A stretch of DNA of 44,521 bases from Sphingomonadales bacterium (GTDB taxonomy: Bacteria > Pseudomonadota > Alphaproteobacteria > Sphingomonadales > Sphingomonadaceae), in NCBI GenBank assembly GCA_027489365.1, contig JAIXZV010000120.1:1-44521 (forward strand), read 5' to 3'. The translations under genes and the position numbers were made by a program. How positions within the stretch are numbered: position 1 is the stretch's first letter; the number at the start of each line of letters is the position of its first letter. Below, one piece after another: positions 1 to 7,331 of the stretch. The notes beneath the pieces were generated by a model. That model did no database searches, had not been told where the DNA came from, and saw only the letters and a program-made list of their open reading frames with translations.

Positions 1-1262
1 AGCCCGAGCACGGCAACTGTACCTGCCCCGATTGCGGCGGCACCCTTCGCCCCTTGGGGCAGGATAGCGACGAGATGCTTGACGCAGTGCCGGTCCAGTG
101 GCGGGTCGTCCGCACCATCCGCCCCAAGTATAGCTGCCGCGCCTGCGAGAAGGTCGTGCAAGCAGCGGCACCCGTTAAGGCGATCGCGCGCGGCAAGGCG
201 ACGTTCGGAACGCTCGCCCATGTCGTGGTTGCCAAGTTCGACCATCACCTGCCGCTGTACCGCCAGGCAGAGATGATGGCGGCACAAGGGATCGAGCTGG
301 ATCGCTCGACGCTCGCCGGATGGGTCGGCCAGGCATCGGCGCTGCTCGATCCGATCGTCAGCCGCATCCGCGAGGTCGGGCTTACCGCCGCCAAGATCCA
401 CACCGACGACACGCCCGTGCCGATGCTCGACCCGGGCCGCAGCAAGACCGCGACCGGCAGGCTATGGGCCTATGTCGTCGATGATCGCGGCTCCGGTGCC
501 ACCAGTCCGCCGCTGGTCTGGTATCACTTCACCCAGGATCGCACCGGCGCCCATCCCAGAGCCCAGCTCGGCCACTTCACCGGCTTCCTGCAGGCCGACG
601 GCGTCGCCTGTCCTCGGGCTGGCCAAAGGCCAGACCCGGGGGCCGGCTACGACCAGCTCTACGCCACCAACCGCATCACCGAGGTCACCTGCTGGGCGCA
701 TTTCCGGCGCAAGATCTTCGACATCCACACCACAAGCCCGACGCCGCTCACCACCGACCTGCTGAGCCGGATCGCCAGCCTCTATAAAATCGAGGAAGAC
801 ATCCGCGGCGCGCCGCCAGATGTCCGACGAAGAACCCGGCTGGAGCGCGCAGCGCCGGTGATCGAGGCGCTTCGCATCGCCCTCGACGATGCGCTGCGAC
901 GCCTCTCGCCCAAGTCCGAGGTCGCCAAGGCCATTGCCTATGGCCGCAAGCGCTGGATCGCGCTCACGCGGTTCGTCGACAACGGCCGCCTCGAGATCGA
1001 CAACAACATCGCCGAACGCGCCATGCGCAGCACCGCGATCGGCCGGAAGAACTGGCTGTTCGCCGGATCGAAGGCCGGCGGCGAGCGCGCCGCCGCGATC
1101 TACACCGTCATAGAGACCTGCAAGCTCAACAGTGTCGAGCCGCAGGCCTACATTGCCGACGTCATCGCGAAAATCGCCGGCAACTGGCCTGCCGCGCGCT
1201 GGGACGAGCTCATGCCGTGGAACTGGCGCCCAGACTTCCAGATGATCGCTGAAGCCGCATAG
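1..1262 (+). CDS. IS66-family transposase (TnpC), 5' end outside the window
   Basis: This is the DDE transposase of an IS66-type element. The reading frame is open from the first bases of the window, which encode a CxCPxCGG zinc-finger motif just before residue GQDSDEM, so the N-terminus lies to the left. Family motifs seen are HTDDTPVPML (first catalytic Asp), LQADG (second Asp), CWAHFRRK and EIDNNIAERAMR (catalytic Glu), followed by the usual GRKNWLFAGS block and the C-terminal extension. One oddity is a 12-residue in-frame expansion between LQADG and AGYDQLYA, caused by a GC-rich palindrome (see the repeat entry). The right terminus is not clear; a GAGACGCT sequence at 1300-1307 resembles the inner part of an IS66-type end, but no confident inverted repeat can be named because the left end is missing. 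The accessory genes tnpA and tnpB are not in the window. Confidence 0.93.
   Translation, partial: PEHGNCTCPDCGGTLRPLGQDSDEMLDAVPVQWRVVRTIRPKYSCRACEKVVQAAAPVKAIARGKATFGTLAHVVVAKFDHHLPLYRQAEMMAAQGIELDRSTLAGWVGQASALLDPIVSRIREVGLTAAKIHTDDTPVPMLDPGRSKTATGRLWAYVVDDRGSGATSPPLVWYHFTQDRTGAHPRAQLGHFTGFLQADGVACPRAGQRPDPGAGYDQLYATNRITEVTCWAHFRRKIFDIHTTSPTPLTTDLLSRIASLYKIEEDIRGAPPDVRRRTRLERAAPVIEALRIALDDALRRLSPKSEVAKAIAYGRKRWIALTRFVDNGRLEIDNNIAERAMRSTAIGRKNWLFAGSKAGGERAAAIYTVIETCKLNSVEPQAYIADVIAKIAGNWPAARWDELMPWNWRPDFQMIAEAA
601..641. repeat. GC-rich palindromic micro-insertion inside the IS66 transposase
   Basis: The core CTGGCC-AAA-GGCCAG (619-633) is flanked by CGGG (615-618) and CCCG (635-638) with one unpaired A at 634. 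Allowing a G-T pair, the stem can be drawn from 612-624 against 628-641. The sequence replaces one codon of the conserved ADGYAGYD region with thirteen codons, a net gain of 36 bases that keeps the frame. Nothing else in the window repeats it. Confidence 0.6.
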
Positions 1263-1319
1263 GCAACGTCGCAATTCGTCCAGTTGCCGACGTTGGTTCG
1301 AGACGCTCTGCCATAGAAA

Positions 1320-1739
1320 TTATTCTTCTAGAACGATCCGGCCTACAAAGTGCTCGAATGAACTGTCCACTCGTATAACGACGGTTCGGCCGCCATAGTA
1401 GTTTATGTAATGAATCGCATCGGATTCATCCAACACCCAGAGATAGCCAAGTTCGCATCTCGCGAATGGTAAAACGCCGGTTGCCGAGAAATCCTCGCCT
1501 GAGCTTAGTTTCGACGCTATTTGTTTCGGGTCGAGAAAAGCGAGTATGGGTAAGGACTGATCGCCGTCTATCAATCCGCCTACGAACGCGGAGCCATGCT
1601 GCTTCACGAAAACAACATATTGAGCAGGCAGTCTCCTGCCGAGTGCGGTCTCAATCGACGAAATGTCATCGTCGCTGAACGTTGGCCCCGGCTCGATGTG
1701 CAATACCGTCAACGCCAGCTCCATTTTTTTGTGTCGCAT
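1320..1739 (-). CDS. SUKH (SMI1/KNR4) family protein, possible orphan immunity gene
   Basis: A 139-residue protein with the layout of the SMI1/KNR4 (SUKH) superfamily: an N-terminal helix with a D-D-I-x-x-x-E pattern (FSDDDISSIETALG), the LPAQYVVFVKQHG segment, then PFARCELGYLWVLDESDAIHYI, which fits the family's strand core. SUKH proteins often neutralise contact-dependent or polymorphic toxins, but no toxin gene is next to it. Its neighbours are an IS66 transposase on one side and a broken repA on the other, so it looks like an orphan carried in on mobile DNA. Two starts are possible: ATG at 1739 (MRHKKMEL) or ATG at 1724 (MELAL); neither has a clear ribosome binding site. The immunity role is inference from the family. 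Confidence 0.7.
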   Translation of the reverse strand: MRHKKMELALTVLHIEPGPTFSDDDISSIETALGRRLPAQYVVFVKQHGSAFVGGLIDGDQSLPILAFLDPKQIASKLSSGEDFSATGVLPFARCELGYLWVLDESDAIHYINYYGGRTVVIRVDSSFEHFVGRIVLEE

Positions 1740-2221
1740 GGTTGAAGCACGTTGCGCGGCGAAGGGGAACGCCCCTTTCCACCGGTTATCACCGTTCCGC
1801 GGACTTCAGACCACGCTTACATAGCTGTTGCGCTTGCCTTTTGATCTTCGCTTGCTTGCGGCGGTCCCGCGGCAATAGGAGTTCTCACCATGCCAGTTCT
1901 GGTGCCGCTACCTCGCGGACCCGCGCGCGGCGCAACATCATCCCTCATCATCGTTTTCGCTGAACGACCGCTACGGCGAAAGGCTGGCGAAAGCGGCACA
2001 TGCCAATTCAAACCTCTGGGGAAAATTGCAGGGCACACAGCGATGCTCGAGGCCGTTGCCCCGCACCCCGTCGGTGCTCTGCGAGGGCTGAGGCTGCGGA
2101 GCAATCGGCGCAGCGCATCGCGCTGCCGAGTCTTTCGACCCTCATCTATTCCGGCTTGAGTGTGCCAGTGTTGGCACCGGCCAATCCTGCATCCGCTTTG
2201 ATCCCGCCTGTAGGGCGCTAG
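1740..2221. other. Gene-poor stretch between the SUKH gene and repA
   Basis: No convincing gene is present. A small hairpin AAGGGG-AACG-CCCCTT lies at 1762-1777. On the plus strand, an open stretch beginning after a TAG near 1877 reads EFSPCQFWCRYLADPRAAQ and later SLNDRYGERLAKAAHANSN before stopping near 2090. Its amino acid composition is protein-like, but it has no start codon with a ribosome binding site and no family I recognise. It may be the decayed remnant of a gene. The region should also contain the promoter of repA, but no clear -35/-10 pair was identified. Confidence 0.4.
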
Positions 2222-3093
2222 GTGACAAAGCGACATCGATCATCTGCGGGCGGGCAGTTGGAGCTGTTCCGCTCGACGCCAGGTGCGATAGCACCGCGCG
2301 ACTTGCAGGACCTTATGACATGGCCGTTCTTCAGCCTGGCAAAGTCGAAGCGCACCGAACCGATCCACTTTCGAATGGGCGACAATTGGGTGTTGGTGGA
2401 GGCTATGCCGGAGTATGGCATAGCGACGATATCGGATGCGGACATCCTTATCTGGGCAGCGAGCCAAATCGTTGAAGCGCGCGATGCCGGTCGTCCAACC
2501 TCGCGGCTGATCGCAACGACACCGCATGAATCCTGACGTTTGCCGGTCGGGGCAGCGGTGGTGACAGCTATCTCCGGCTGCGCGCGTCACTCCATCGGCT
2601 TCAGACGACCAGCGTCATGACATCGATACGGCAGCCGCTCCATCGCCACCAGCAACGATTCTCTTGGATCACCGAGTGGAACGAACGGTTCGACACTGAC
2701 GGTCGACCGGTCGGCATCGAATTGATCCTGCCAGTCTGGTTCTATACCGGCGTCATCGGCCAAGGGCTCGTTCTGACAATCGACCGGACGTATTTTCAGC
2801 TCACCGGTGGCATCGAGCGCTGGCTGTACCGCCTTGTACGCAAGCATGGCGGGCGTCAAACGGGCGGCTGGAGCTTTGACCTCGCCCATTTGCATCTCAA
2901 ATCGGGTGTGCTTTCGTCGCTGAAACGGGTCAGCTTCGGAATGCGCGATATCGTTCGCAGACAGTCGCTGCTTGGCTACCGCCTATCACTGGCGACCGAG
3001 TTTGGGCGGGAGCGGTTGAGCTTTGTGGCGATCCCGGAAGATCCGTTTGACGTGGCAATACGTCGGGTGGGATTAGCCCCTCGGCCTAGATAG
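2222..3093 (+). pseudogene. repA: Plasmid replication initiator RepA (RPA family), broken by a one-base deletion
   Basis: Two adjacent open frames together give an almost complete RepA of the type found on sphingomonad and other alphaproteobacterial plasmids (replication initiator protein A family). The first part (2222-2536) starts at a GTG and contains DLQDLMTWPFFSLAKSKRTE and ISDADILIWAASQIVEARDAG. The second (in frame from about 2530 to 3093) contains RFSWITEWNERFD, GIELILPVWFY, VLTIDRTYFQLTGGIERWL and YRLVRKHGGRQ. At the break the sequence reads GAATCCTG where the conserved TPHEILTF block would need GAAATCCTG. Loss of one A at about 2530 sends the first frame into a TGA at 2534-2536, and restoring it would join the two parts. 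RepA would bind the iterons just downstream to start replication. The gene is either inactivated or the break is a sequencing error. Confidence 0.88.
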
Positions 3094-3094
3094 G

Positions 3095-3158
3095 TCGTGC
3101 TATCGGGAACCGCCTTGCTCGTACGATCAGGAACCGGATTGTCGTACTATCAGGAACC
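3095..3158 (+). repeat. Three iterons downstream of repA (probable origin)
   Basis: Three direct repeats of 17 bases with consensus TCGTACTATCAGGAACC lie at 3095-3111 (two differences), 3119-3135 (one difference) and 3142-3158 (exact). Their starts are 24 and 23 bases apart, about two helical turns, so a protein would meet them on nearly the same DNA face. They begin two bases after the repA stop codon. Position and spacing fit RepA-binding iterons of a plasmid origin. Confidence 0.75.
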
Positions 3159-3262
3159 AAGAACATAGATTCAATGAATTAAATCAAATCTTTAGCTCAT
3201 CCTTAACTGAGCCAACATTTAGAATCCTTCGGATTCTTACTAACGTCGCCTACGGTAGTAAG
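3159..3262. other. AT-rich hairpin zone next to the iterons (likely origin unwinding region)
   Basis: This stretch is markedly AT-rich compared with the rest of the window. It holds the palindrome ATTCAATGAAT, a GCTCA/TGAGC stem (3195-3199 with 3208-3212), a perfect seven-base stem AGAATCC-TTC-GGATTCT (3221-3237), and an overlapping stem CTTACTA/TAGTAAG (3236-3242 with 3256-3262). Such structure beside iterons is typical of a replication origin. No DnaA box matching the usual consensus was found, and no parA or parB gene follows. Confidence 0.55.
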
Positions 3263-3463
3263 ACGCACGGTATGGTACGTTCAGTCGAAATCATAGACGA
3301 CGCGCCGACACCAATCTTCGACAGCCCGCATTCAAGAAATGCCGCTCCACGAAAGATCGAAACGCGCCAGATATTTGCGCAACCGGTCCGCATCGTTCTC
3401 GGCTTGCGCGCTATGGACCCAGGCGCGCTTAAGACGCAGCTTTTCGGTCTCAACGCCAGCAGT
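3263..3463 (-). other. Intergenic region with an open frame in phase with the end of the iclR-type gene
   Basis: Between the origin zone and the regulator gene there is no complete gene. On the minus strand the frame stays open after the regulator's TGA for about 43 codons, down to a TGA at 3332-3334, and reads AGVETEKLRLKRAWVHSAQA then ENDADRLRKYLARFDLSW. The peptide is helical and charged and looks like protein, but it has no start codon. It may be a remnant of a neighbouring gene or chance. Confidence 0.3.
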
Positions 3464-4273
3464 TCAGTCCGCCCCTTCGGGCTGAAGGTAGCGATCGGGG
3501 TTCCATCCGAGCTCTCGGCTGATCGCCTCAGCAATGCCTCGAACCTCTGCGCTGAGCGTCTCCATGCGTTCATCATCCATATATTGCCGCGCGCTGGACA
3601 GGCTTATAGCGCCCGCGATTGATCCCGAGGCATCGCGGATTGGCGCAGCAACGCATCGAATTCGGTCTTCATTCTCTTCCAGATCGAAAGCGTATCCAGC
3701 CGCCGCATAAGTTTGCATGCGCGTCTGCCATGCCGCTACGATCTCTGGCGACACACCATCGTCCAGTAGGGCCGCGCGCTCAGTTTCTGAAAGATCAAGA
3801 ATCAGTGCTTTTCCGAGACCGGTCGACCAGAGTGGCTGCCGTTCGCCTACGCGTGATCCGATTTCGACCCGGCGGCGTCCGGGAATTTTGTCGAGATACA
3901 GGGCCCGCCCTTCATCGAGAATGCCAAGGTGCACGGTATCGAGCGTTTTTGCCGAGAGGGACAGCAGATGGGGTCGCGCGACCTGCACGAGGTCGAGCTG
4001 GCGATGTGTCTCGTGGCCCAATTCTAGCAGCTTTGGGCCGAGGCGATAACCGGAACGCGGCATGAAGTCCAAATAGCGCCGCTCCACGAGCGCAGCCGCG
4101 AGGCGGTAGGTCGTGCTCTTGGTAAGGCCTACTCGAGCGGCGATGTCCGCCAGTTCGGGAAGCCCATCCGCAACGGCCTCTATGACATCAAGGCCGCGGG
4201 CAAGCGTCTGCGTTCCGGTAGGCTTTAGGCCGGGATTATCAGTCGCATCCGACACCTTTCGACTCGCCGCCAT
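3464..4273 (-). CDS. IclR-family transcriptional regulator of the rhamnose locus
   Basis: About 269 residues with an N-terminal winged helix-turn-helix (TLARGLDVIEAVADGLPELADIAARVGLTK... with STTYRLAAALVERRYLDF as the recognition part) and a C-terminal IclR effector-binding domain (GRRRVEIGSRVGERQPLWSTGLGKALL-type segment, then CVAAPIRDASGSIAGAISLS). The family binds small-molecule effectors such as sugar acids. The ATG at 4273 is preferred because AGAGGCGGGA precedes it and the protein then begins close to the DNA-binding domain; an upstream ATG at 4336 would add 21 residues. The gene is divergent from the TonB receptor gene and sits at the head of the rhamnose genes, so it is the likely regulator of that locus. 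The effector, perhaps a rhamnonate-type intermediate, is inferred. Confidence 0.88.
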   Translation of the reverse strand: MAASRKVSDATDNPGLKPTGTQTLARGLDVIEAVADGLPELADIAARVGLTKSTTYRLAAALVERRYLDFMPRSGYRLGPKLLELGHETHRQLDLVQVARPHLLSLSAKTLDTVHLGILDEGRALYLDKIPGRRRVEIGSRVGERQPLWSTGLGKALILDLSETERAALLDDGVSPEIVAAWQTRMQTYAAAGYAFDLEENEDRIRCVAAPIRDASGSIAGAISLSSARQYMDDERMETLSAEVRGIAEAISRELGWNPDRYLQPEGAD

Positions 4274-4384
4274 TGATATTCCCGCCTCTTCACCATTCGC
4301 CGAGCCGTCATCGCATACACCGCCTTCGGCCGCCAAGTGCCTTAGGCGAGTACGATATTCTCATATATTGGCATAACAAACCAG

Positions 4385-4437
4385 ATTGTGAATTGTTATT
4401 GACAGGCAGCCTTTGAATTTGCATTTCACAATTTGAA
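4385..4437. promoter_or_regulatory. Divergent promoter/operator region between the regulator and the TonB receptor genes
   Basis: A perfect -35 hexamer TTGACA lies at 4399-4404 on the plus strand; the -10 about 17 bases on is weak (CATTTC, 4422-4427). An 8-base inverted repeat ATTGTGAA (4385-4392) and TTCACAAT (4425-4432) brackets the promoter. The right arm lies within the palindrome TTCACAATTTGAA (4425-4437, TTCA-N5-TGAA), which overlaps the start of the -10 region. This is a plausible IclR-family operator. A similar site occurs at 11474-11486. Confidence 0.5.
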
Positions 4438-4534
4438 CTCCCCGGAGAGGGGGCCACAATGGGAGAGGCATATGACTGAAGCGCAGGCCGACAGTTCATC
4501 CCTGCAACTCCATCCGCCACGAAAGGGTTGGGGT

Positions 4535-7168
4535 ATGACTTTGCGACGCTATCGGACCTATATCGCCATCGGAAGCGCCATGGGCGCAGTTGCAATGGCT
4601 TCGCCGGTGTTAGCCCAATCGACCAGGCCGGAGGTCTCAACAGAGGACGAGGCCGCGCAAGATATCGTCGTCACCGGCAGTTTGACCAAGCGCGCACCTG
4701 CGTCAGTCTCTGTCTCCACCGTTTCGCAGGAAACGCTCGTGCAGACGGTTCCGGTCAGCGCTGCCGATCTGCTGCGCAACGTCCCGGGCGTGTTCGTGAA
4801 CTCAGCTCTCGGCGAGGTTCGCAATGTCGTCTATTCCCGCGGCATCTCGGCTAATTCAGCCGATGCGGCGAGCGGATATTATTATGTCTCGCTTCAGGAA
4901 GACGGCCTGCCGGTGACGAACGTCACGCTGACCAACTACAGCCCCGATTTCTTTTTGCGTCAGGACGCCGGCCTCGGGCGGCTTGAAGCGCTGCGCGGCG
5001 GCACAGCAGTCGTCACCGGTCCCAATGCGCCCGGCGGCATTTTCAATTACATCTCTAAAACGGGAAAGTCCGACAGCGGACTCGAACTGCGTGGTCGCTT
5101 CGGCCTCGAAGGGGACGGTCGCAATCCCTTTTATCGTGGCGACTTCGTTGCGGGCGGCCAGATCAGACAGGGGCTCTATTATAGCGTAAGCGGCTTTTAC
5201 CGCCAAAGTACGGGCGCTCGCGATCCAGGCTATGCGATGAACCGCGGCGGCCAAATCAAGGGCAACCTGCTCTGGAATTATGGCGCGGGCTCCCTAATGC
5301 TCTACGGCAAGTATCTCGACGATCGAAATGCGTTCAATGAGTTCCTGCCGGCGCGGAACTTCAGCGATCCGACGCTCGCCCCCGGCATTTCTCGCTATGA
5401 CTCGCTCCTCATCCCGAGGGCGCCGCACTCTTATGTTGAGACGATCAACGACAGCCGCAAGAATTGGGACGGCAGCGATTTGGCGCACTCCACTTCGGCG
5501 ATGGCCGGACTGAAGTGGGAGCATAATTTCGACAATGGTTGGACGGTCCGCAACAACTTCAAATATGCCGACAACAAGGTTCGCTACCACACATCGGCGC
5601 TGGTATTTGCTCTGCCGATAACGGATGCGTTCACGAACGTTTTCCTTAATCTCAACCGGCCCGGCATTTACACCTACACGGACAACACAACGGGCCAGGT
5701 GCTGGCGCAGGTCCAGCTTGCGGGCGGTGTGCGGACGGTGCTGTCAAACAACCTCCCCAATCAGCAGGTTCTGGCGAACGGCATCGTTACGCAGGTGGCT
5801 TTCAACTACAACCCGCACGTCAAGGAGGTCATGGACCAGTTCAGCGTCAGCAAGACGTTTCAAGGCGGCAGCGCTACGATTGGCGGCTTTTTTGCAAACT
5901 CGGACGTCAATCAATATGGCGGCGGTGCTGGCATGGGTCTGGCGACATTGCAGCATCAGCCGCACATGCTAGGCATCACGTTGGCGCCCGCGGGCGGCGG
6001 TGCCGTGCAGCAAGTGACTGATCCGGCCGGGTTTACGGGCATTGGTCAGCGCTTCGGCGGCGCACCCTTCTCCGGAAGTCAGCGGCAGGTGTCCTTGTTC
6101 GGCGGGTTCGACTATGAAGTCACTGCGGGCCTTACCCTTGAAGGGGCTGTCCGCTACGAAAACATTCGCAACAAGGGGACCAATAACGTCGCCGTTGCCA
6201 ATCCGCGCGGCAACGACGTTACGTATGGTGGCCTCGACGGCGACACCAACACGCTGTTCGACAACTATGCCATTACATACGCACCGATCAGTTATGGTTT
6301 CAACCTCGACTTCGTGTCTTACTCGGTGGCGGCGACCTATGCGTTTGATCGGGAGAATTCGGTCTACGCACGATTCTCGCGCGGTGAGAAGGCGCCTGAC
6401 TTCGGCTTTTACACCACTTATGATTCGGCGCTGAAGATTGCGACGCTCAAACCGGTCACCCAGAAGGTTGCGCAGTTTGAAGCAGGCTTCCGGCATCGCG
6501 GACGCACGGTGCGGGTGGCTGCGATCCCGTTCTATACGAAACTGAGTGACGTTCCGTCGCTGTTCGCGTTCGGCACGCGCGCCGACGGCACGACATATGT
6601 TCCCACACCTCTGCTGTCGACGACCGAGACTTATGGTTTGGAAGTTGAAGCGGATTGGGATGTTCTCGACGTGCTGAATCTGCGAACGGCACTCACCTTG
6701 CAGGACTCACGGTCGAAGGGTTTTGCCACATACGCATTCAACGGTCCGGGTGAAGCCGACGACACGATCGTGCGTATTCCGGACGGCCAGGCGGACAATG
6801 CAGCGAAGTTCTTCTCGACGACCACCTTGCGCTATACGCCGTCGGAAGCCTTCACGACCTATGCGACCTGGCGTTACATGGGCAAGCGTGCCGCAAACCG
6901 CTGGAATGCCTTCTATCTGCCTGCCTATAACGAGGTCGATATCGGGGCGACGGTGAAGGTGCTGAGCAACGTCAGCATCGGTGCGAACGTGAACAATGTG
7001 TTCAATTCGACAGGTGTCCTGTCCTTCGCCCCGTCAGGTGCCTTGCTCTCGGCCCTGGATCGTCAGAGCCTTACGCCAACGGCGATTGCGGCCAATCCCA
7101 ACCAGTTGTTCAACATTCTGCAAAATCCGCCGCGATCGTTTTTCCTGACGGCAACGGTGAAGTTCTAA
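4535..7168 (+). CDS. TonB-dependent outer-membrane receptor, probably for rhamnosides
   Basis: An 877-residue outer-membrane receptor. It begins with a signal peptide (MTLRRYRTYIAIGSAMGAVA, cleavage after SPVLAQ), followed by the TonB box region DIVVTGSLTKR, a plug domain (VSAADLLRNVPGVFVNS ... RLEALRGGTAVVTGPNAPGG, with FNYISKTG at its end), and a long beta-barrel ending in the typical aromatic C-terminus FFLTATVKF. The ATG at 4535 has AAGGG seven bases upstream and starts directly at the signal peptide. Earlier starts in the same frame are ATG 4472 and TTG 4433, which would put an unlikely charged extension before it. The gene follows the divergent regulator and precedes the alpha-rhamnosidase, so import of rhamnose-containing glycosides is the likely role; the substrate itself is inferred from context. 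Confidence 0.93.
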   Translation: MTLRRYRTYIAIGSAMGAVAMASPVLAQSTRPEVSTEDEAAQDIVVTGSLTKRAPASVSVSTVSQETLVQTVPVSAADLLRNVPGVFVNSALGEVRNVVYSRGISANSADAASGYYYVSLQEDGLPVTNVTLTNYSPDFFLRQDAGLGRLEALRGGTAVVTGPNAPGGIFNYISKTGKSDSGLELRGRFGLEGDGRNPFYRGDFVAGGQIRQGLYYSVSGFYRQSTGARDPGYAMNRGGQIKGNLLWNYGAGSLMLYGKYLDDRNAFNEFLPARNFSDPTLAPGISRYDSLLIPRAPHSYVETINDSRKNWDGSDLAHSTSAMAGLKWEHNFDNGWTVRNNFKYADNKVRYHTSALVFALPITDAFTNVFLNLNRPGIYTYTDNTTGQVLAQVQLAGGVRTVLSNNLPNQQVLANGIVTQVAFNYNPHVKEVMDQFSVSKTFQGGSATIGGFFANSDVNQYGGGAGMGLATLQHQPHMLGITLAPAGGGAVQQVTDPAGFTGIGQRFGGAPFSGSQRQVSLFGGFDYEVTAGLTLEGAVRYENIRNKGTNNVAVANPRGNDVTYGGLDGDTNTLFDNYAITYAPISYGFNLDFVSYSVAATYAFDRENSVYARFSRGEKAPDFGFYTTYDSALKIATLKPVTQKVAQFEAGFRHRGRTVRVAAIPFYTKLSDVPSLFAFGTRADGTTYVPTPLLSTTETYGLEVEADWDVLDVLNLRTALTLQDSRSKGFATYAFNGPGEADDTIVRIPDGQADNAAKFFSTTTLRYTPSEAFTTYATWRYMGKRAANRWNAFYLPAYNEVDIGATVKVLSNVSIGANVNNVFNSTGVLSFAPSGALLSALDRQSLTPTAIAANPNQLFNILQNPPRSFFLTATVKF

Positions 7169-7240
7169 AGCGTTTCCAGTCCGCCGGCATGGCCTGAGGA
7201 TTCCCAAGAAACGCGGTGGACCAGTAAGGTTGAGCGGCTG

Positions 7241-7257
7241 ATCCGATGCCATCGGAT
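7241..7257. other. Perfect hairpin ATCCGAT-GCC-ATCGGAT after the TonB receptor gene
   Basis: A seven-base perfect stem with a three-base loop lies 73 bases after the receptor stop codon. It has no T-tract, so it is more likely an mRNA 3'-end stabiliser or a small dispersed repeat than a terminator. Confidence 0.4.
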
Positions 7258-7277
7258 TGGGCGCCGCGCTCGAACGT

Positions 7278-7307
7278 AAGCCCCGCTTGCCGGTGTAGGC
7301 GGGGTTT
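7278..7307 (+). terminator. Terminator-like hairpin between receptor and rhamnosidase genes
   Basis: CCCCGC (7281-7286) pairs with GCGGGG (7299-7304) and is followed by TTT, with A residues before the left arm. It would weaken read-through from the receptor gene into the rhamnosidase gene, allowing different expression levels. Confidence 0.5.
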
Positions 7308-7331
7308 CCCCAGGCGAAATGGAACAGCTTG

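Noticed and set aside
3159..3262. Hairpins after the iterons considered as a transcription terminator or a CRISPR-like repeat
   Set aside because: No T-tract follows and the hairpins differ from one another; their place in AT-rich DNA beside iterons fits an origin better.
3272..3622. Plus-strand open frame starting MVRSVEIIDDAPTPI, considered as a possible parA start after repA
   Set aside because: No P-loop or ParA motif, and it runs into the antisense of the regulator gene.
7241..7257. Hairpin after the TonB receptor considered as the main terminator
   Set aside because: It lacks a T-tract; the hairpin at 7278-7307 is a better candidate.
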